Source: an uncultured Selenomonadaceae bacterium
GTDB taxonomy: Bacteria > Bacillota_C > Negativicutes > Selenomonadales > Selenomonadaceae
Direction: 5' to 3'
DNA: 7,131 nucleotides
NCBI GenBank assembly: GCA_946402475.1
Contig: CAMIWP010000050.1
Span: forward strand, 1 to 7,131
Below are positions 5,032 to 7,131 of the stretch, piece after piece. The notes under the pieces were generated by a model. It was not told the origin of the DNA. It made no database searches and saw nothing but the letters and a program-made list of their open reading frames with translations. Each line of letters opens with the position of its first letter. The first letter of the stretch is position 1. Both the position numbers and the translations under genes were made by a program.

Positions 5032-6018
5032 TTAAAGGAGATGCGCCCGAAGTTCTTCGCCGCTCTTGGCGGAAAGATAGGCCGGAGGAATGTCCAGCAC
5101 CGTCCTGCACCCCTTCTGCCCTTCCTCCGCCATGCGGAAAGCCGCCCGGGCGTAGGCGATGAGCACGCTGGTGGTGAATTCCGGGTTGGAATCCAGTTTC
5201 AGGCGGAACTCCATGATGTGATCGTGCTCCTTCTCGTGACCCGTCTTGCCCGAACGGATGACAAAGCCGCCGTGGGCGAGGCCGCCGTGGTTCTTGCGCA
5301 GCTCACCCTCGCTGATGAAGTGTACGGTGGTGTCGTAATCGGCGAAATAATTGGGCATGGTCTTGATCTCCCGCTCCACCTGGGCCGCATCCGCACCTTC
5401 CTCCAAAACCACGAAGCATTCCCTCCTGTGCTTCTGCCTCGTCGTGAGTTCCGGGTTGCTGCCGGAACGCACCGCCTCCAGGGCGCTTTCCACGGGAATC
5501 GTGTACTGCTTGGCGTCCTTCACTCCCTTGATGCGGCGAATGGCATCGGAGTGTCCCTGGGAGACCCCCTTCCCCCAGAAGGTGTAGTCCTTGCCTTGCG
5601 GAAGGATGGCGTTGCCATAGACGCGCGCCAGGGAGAAAAGCCCCGGATCCCATCCCACGGAAATGATGCCGATGTGGCCGGAGTCCTTCGCCGCCTTGTC
5701 CACGGCCTCGTAGTGCTCCGGGATGCGGGCGTGGGTGTCGAAGCTATCCACCACATGGAAGAGCTTGGCGTATTGGGGCGTCTGCGTGGGAAGATCCGTA
5801 GCACTGCCGCCGCAGAGAATCATCACATCAATCCTGTCTTTCCACGCCTCTACGTCCTTGACGTTCACCACCGGAACCCCTGCCGTGGCGATTTTCAGAC
5901 TCGACGGATCCCGGCGGGTGAACACCGCCGCCAGTTCCATGTCCTCATTGGCAGCCACGGCGCATTCCACCCCCCGTCCCAAGTTGCCATAACCCAAAAT
6001 ACCGATGCGAATGCCCAT
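5032..6018 (-). CDS. ddh: meso-Diaminopimelate D-dehydrogenase
   Basis: NADPH-dependent cytosolic enzyme that reductively aminates tetrahydrodipicolinate to meso-2,6-diaminopimelate in one step. This bypasses the succinylase or acetylase branches and supplies lysine and peptidoglycan crosslinks. It has 328 residues against about 320 for Corynebacterium glutamicum Ddh, which it matches along its length. Visible landmarks are the Rossmann motif GYGNLGRG (9-16), GSATDLP (71-77), VDSFDTH (90-96), SVGWDPG (120-126), FWGKGVSQGHSDAIRRI (147-163), TMPNYF and HGGFVI (249-254). The C-terminal LKLDSNPEFT also fits. I chose the ATG at 6018 because GGAG lies 8 nt upstream and MGIRIGILGYGNLG is the expected beginning. 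It lies 17 nt after the ACT-domain gene, so it is the last gene of that transcript, followed by a terminator. Alternative dehydrogenases of this fold lack the SQGHSDA stretch, so the call is firm. Confidence 0.96.
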   Translation of the reverse strand: MGIRIGILGYGNLGRGVECAVAANEDMELAAVFTRRDPSSLKIATAGVPVVNVKDVEAWKDRIDVMILCGGSATDLPTQTPQYAKLFHVVDSFDTHARIPEHYEAVDKAAKDSGHIGIISVGWDPGLFSLARVYGNAILPQGKDYTFWGKGVSQGHSDAIRRIKGVKDAKQYTIPVESALEAVRSGSNPELTTRQKHRRECFVVLEEGADAAQVEREIKTMPNYFADYDTTVHFISEGELRKNHGGLAHGGFVIRSGKTGHEKEHDHIMEFRLKLDSNPEFTTSVLIAYARAAFRMAEEGQKGCRTVLDIPPAYLSAKSGEELRAHLL

Positions 6019-6035
6019 CAAAATTGCTCCTTTCC

Positions 6036-6461
6036 TCACACCTTCGCCACATCTTCCTCTGTCAGGGAGGACAACCCTTTTCCTCCCAGCTTTGCCTCTG
6101 CCTCGCCAATCTTCCCCACCCGGAAAATCATGTAGGCGCCCTTCTTTCCCGCAAAGGCGTACATGTAGTCGATGTTGATCTTCGCCTCGTCGAATTTCTC
6201 CAACAGCTCGTCCAGCCCCCCCGTCACATCGGGAATGGCAAAGACCAGCACCGGTTTCAGGGACGTGACGAAATGCGCCTCATTGAGGACATTGGTGGCC
6301 TCGTAGACATCGTTCACCAGCATCCGCACGATGCCGAAGTCCTTGGTATCCGCCACGGACAGGGCGCGGATGTTGATCGCATGCTCCCTGAGCACTGCCG
6401 TCATCTTTTTCAGCATCCCCGGCTTGTTCTCAAGGAACACGGAAATCTGCTGCACGCTCAT
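6036..6461 (-). CDS. Tandem ACT-domain protein
   Basis: Small cytosolic protein of 141 residues made almost entirely of two ACT domains, about 3-65 and 70-118. ACT domains bind amino acids or related small ligands and usually dimerise. The first opens with QQISVFLENKPGMLKKMTAV, the usual ACT strand and turn with the ENKPG ligand loop; the second contains VLVFAIPDVTGGLDELLEKF and INIDYMYAF. No catalytic domain is attached. I chose the ATG at 6461 because GGAGG (6474-6470) lies 8 nt upstream; a TTG at 6491 overlapping the paaK end would add 10 poorly supported residues. It starts 26 nt after the paaK stop. Standalone ACT proteins like this are known beside phenylacetate-CoA ligase genes in anaerobes and archaea, where a role sensing an aromatic or other amino acid is presumed but, to my knowledge, not shown. 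Confidence 0.85.
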   Translation of the reverse strand: MSVQQISVFLENKPGMLKKMTAVLREHAINIRALSVADTKDFGIVRMLVNDVYEATNVLNEAHFVTSLKPVLVFAIPDVTGGLDELLEKFDEAKINIDYMYAFAGKKGAYMIFRVGKIGEAEAKLGGKGLSSLTEEDVAKV

Positions 6462-6469
6462 CTTCTGCA

Positions 6470-6474
6470 CCTCC
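6470..6474 (-). promoter_or_regulatory. Ribosome binding site of the ACT-domain gene
   Basis: A perfect GGAGG with an 8-nt spacer to the ATG at 6461. It decides the start against the upstream TTG at 6491, since the site would otherwise be inside the coding sequence. Confidence 0.7.
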
Positions 6475-6487
6475 ATCGAAAAGGAAA

Positions 6488-7131
6488 TCAAATCTTTCTG
6501 TTGTCAACGACCCGAACCGCCTTGCCCTCGCTCCTGGCGATGCTCTTGGGGGCCACCAGGGAGACCTTCGCCCGGATTCCCAGGATGTTCTTGATGCCGT
6601 CCTCCAACTCCCGGCGTCGATCGTCGATCTCGCTGAGACTGTCTGTGAACATCTGGGGCATGAGCTCCACCTTCACATCGAGGGTATCCGTATTGTTCAC
6701 CCGGTCGATGATGATCTGGTAATTCGCCGCGTAGCCATGGTTCAGAAGCACCGTCTCGATCTGGCTGGGGAATACGTTGACGCCGCGGATGATGAGCATG
6801 TCGTCGGAACGTCCCCTGGGCTTCATCATGCGCACATGGGTGCGGCCGCAAGAGCACTTCTCACGGGAAAGGACGCAGATATCGCGGGTGCGGTAGCGAA
6901 GGAGGGGAAATGCCTTCTTGTCCAGGGAGGTGAAGACCAGCTCCCCTTGGCTGCCCTCCGGCAGCACCTCCCCGGTGTCCGGGTCGATGACCTCCACCAG
7001 GAAATGGTCCTCGTTGATGTGCATGCCCCGCTGCTCCGAACACTCAAAGGCCACGCCGGGTCCGGAGATCTCCGTGAGGCCGTAGATGTCGTAGGCCTTG
7101 ATGCCCAGTGATTTTTCGATGTCGCTGCGCA
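6488..7131 (-). CDS. paaK: Phenylacetate-CoA ligase (PaaK family), N-terminal part outside window
   Basis: ATP-dependent ligase of the adenylate-forming superfamily that activates phenylacetate or a related arylacetate to its CoA thioester with AMP release. The frame is open from the window edge, so only the C-terminal 213 residues of an enzyme of about 430 are visible. Landmarks, numbered from the first complete codon, are YDIYGLTEISGPGV (13-26, the adenylation YGxTE core), FPLLRYRTRDIC (74-85), a CSCGRTH cysteine cluster (92-98), PRGRSDDMLIIRGVNVFPSQIE (104-125, hinge into the C-terminal domain) and EGKAVRVVDNRKI at the end, carrying the likely adenylation lysine. It is followed at 26 nt by the ACT-domain gene. 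In many anaerobes PaaK homologues neighbour indolepyruvate oxidoreductase genes and act on arylacetates from aromatic amino acid fermentation; upstream genes are not visible to test this. True substrate is unknown. Confidence 0.93.
   Translation of the reverse strand, partial: RSDIEKSLGIKAYDIYGLTEISGPGVAFECSEQRGMHINEDHFLVEVIDPDTGEVLPEGSQGELVFTSLDKKAFPLLRYRTRDICVLSREKCSCGRTHVRMMKPRGRSDDMLIIRGVNVFPSQIETVLLNHGYAANYQIIIDRVNNTDTLDVKVELMPQMFTDSLSEIDDRRRELEDGIKNILGIRAKVSLVAPKSIARSEGKAVRVVDNRKI

Noticed and set aside
5041..6135. A 364-codon plus-strand open frame opposite ddh
   Set aside because: Mirror of the ddh codons; ddh matches its family from end to end and no motif is seen in the reverse product.
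1..7131. Mobile element, CRISPR array, defence or toxin-antitoxin system
   Set aside because: No transposase, integrase, terminal repeats, spaced repeat array or recognisable effector genes are present; all convincing frames are housekeeping genes.

Overview
The window looks like ordinary chromosome from a fairly GC-rich (high-50s % by eye) anaerobic Firmicute-type bacterium. Support for this comes from a cdaA-cdaR (c-di-AMP synthase and its regulator) pair, a one-step diaminopimelate dehydrogenase, Gram-positive style GGAGG ribosome binding sites, and a phenylacetate-CoA ligase followed by an ACT-domain protein, a pairing common in amino-acid-using anaerobes. The CdaA N-terminus and membrane region remind me of Negativicutes homologues, but that placement is inference and cannot be settled from this sequence alone.

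Every gene I can support is on the minus strand, so transcription runs from high to low coordinates. In that order: (a) a 5'-truncated phenylacetate-CoA ligase (paaK), a tandem ACT-domain protein and meso-diaminopimelate dehydrogenase (ddh), spaced 26 and 17 nt apart and closed by a strong intrinsic terminator at 4967-4998; (b) holo-ACP synthase (acpS) and the bifunctional NAD(P)HX repair enzyme (nnr), nearly touching, with the nnr ribosome binding site inside the end of acpS; (c) a branched-chain aminotransferase (ilvE) with its own near-consensus promoter overlapping the nnr stop codon, a stem-loop at the predicted mRNA 5' end, and an intrinsic terminator; (d) a 323-nt intergenic region with AT-rich repeats, hairpins and a candidate promoter; (e) cdaA and the beginning of cdaR, overlapping by 4 nt (ATGA), with cdaR running off the low-coordinate end.

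The genes cover central housekeeping: cell-wall precursor supply (ddh), c-di-AMP signalling linked to wall and osmotic homeostasis (cdaA-cdaR), carrier-protein activation for lipid synthesis (acpS), cofactor damage repair (nnr), branched-chain amino acid transamination (ilvE) and arylacetate activation (paaK with the ACT protein). I see no mobile element, CRISPR array, tRNA, rRNA or defence system, and no evidence of an undescribed system. The points worth a second look are regulatory: the ilvE promoter and leader, the structured cdaA leader, a small ORF abutting acpS, and the placement of ddh behind paaK and the ACT gene.
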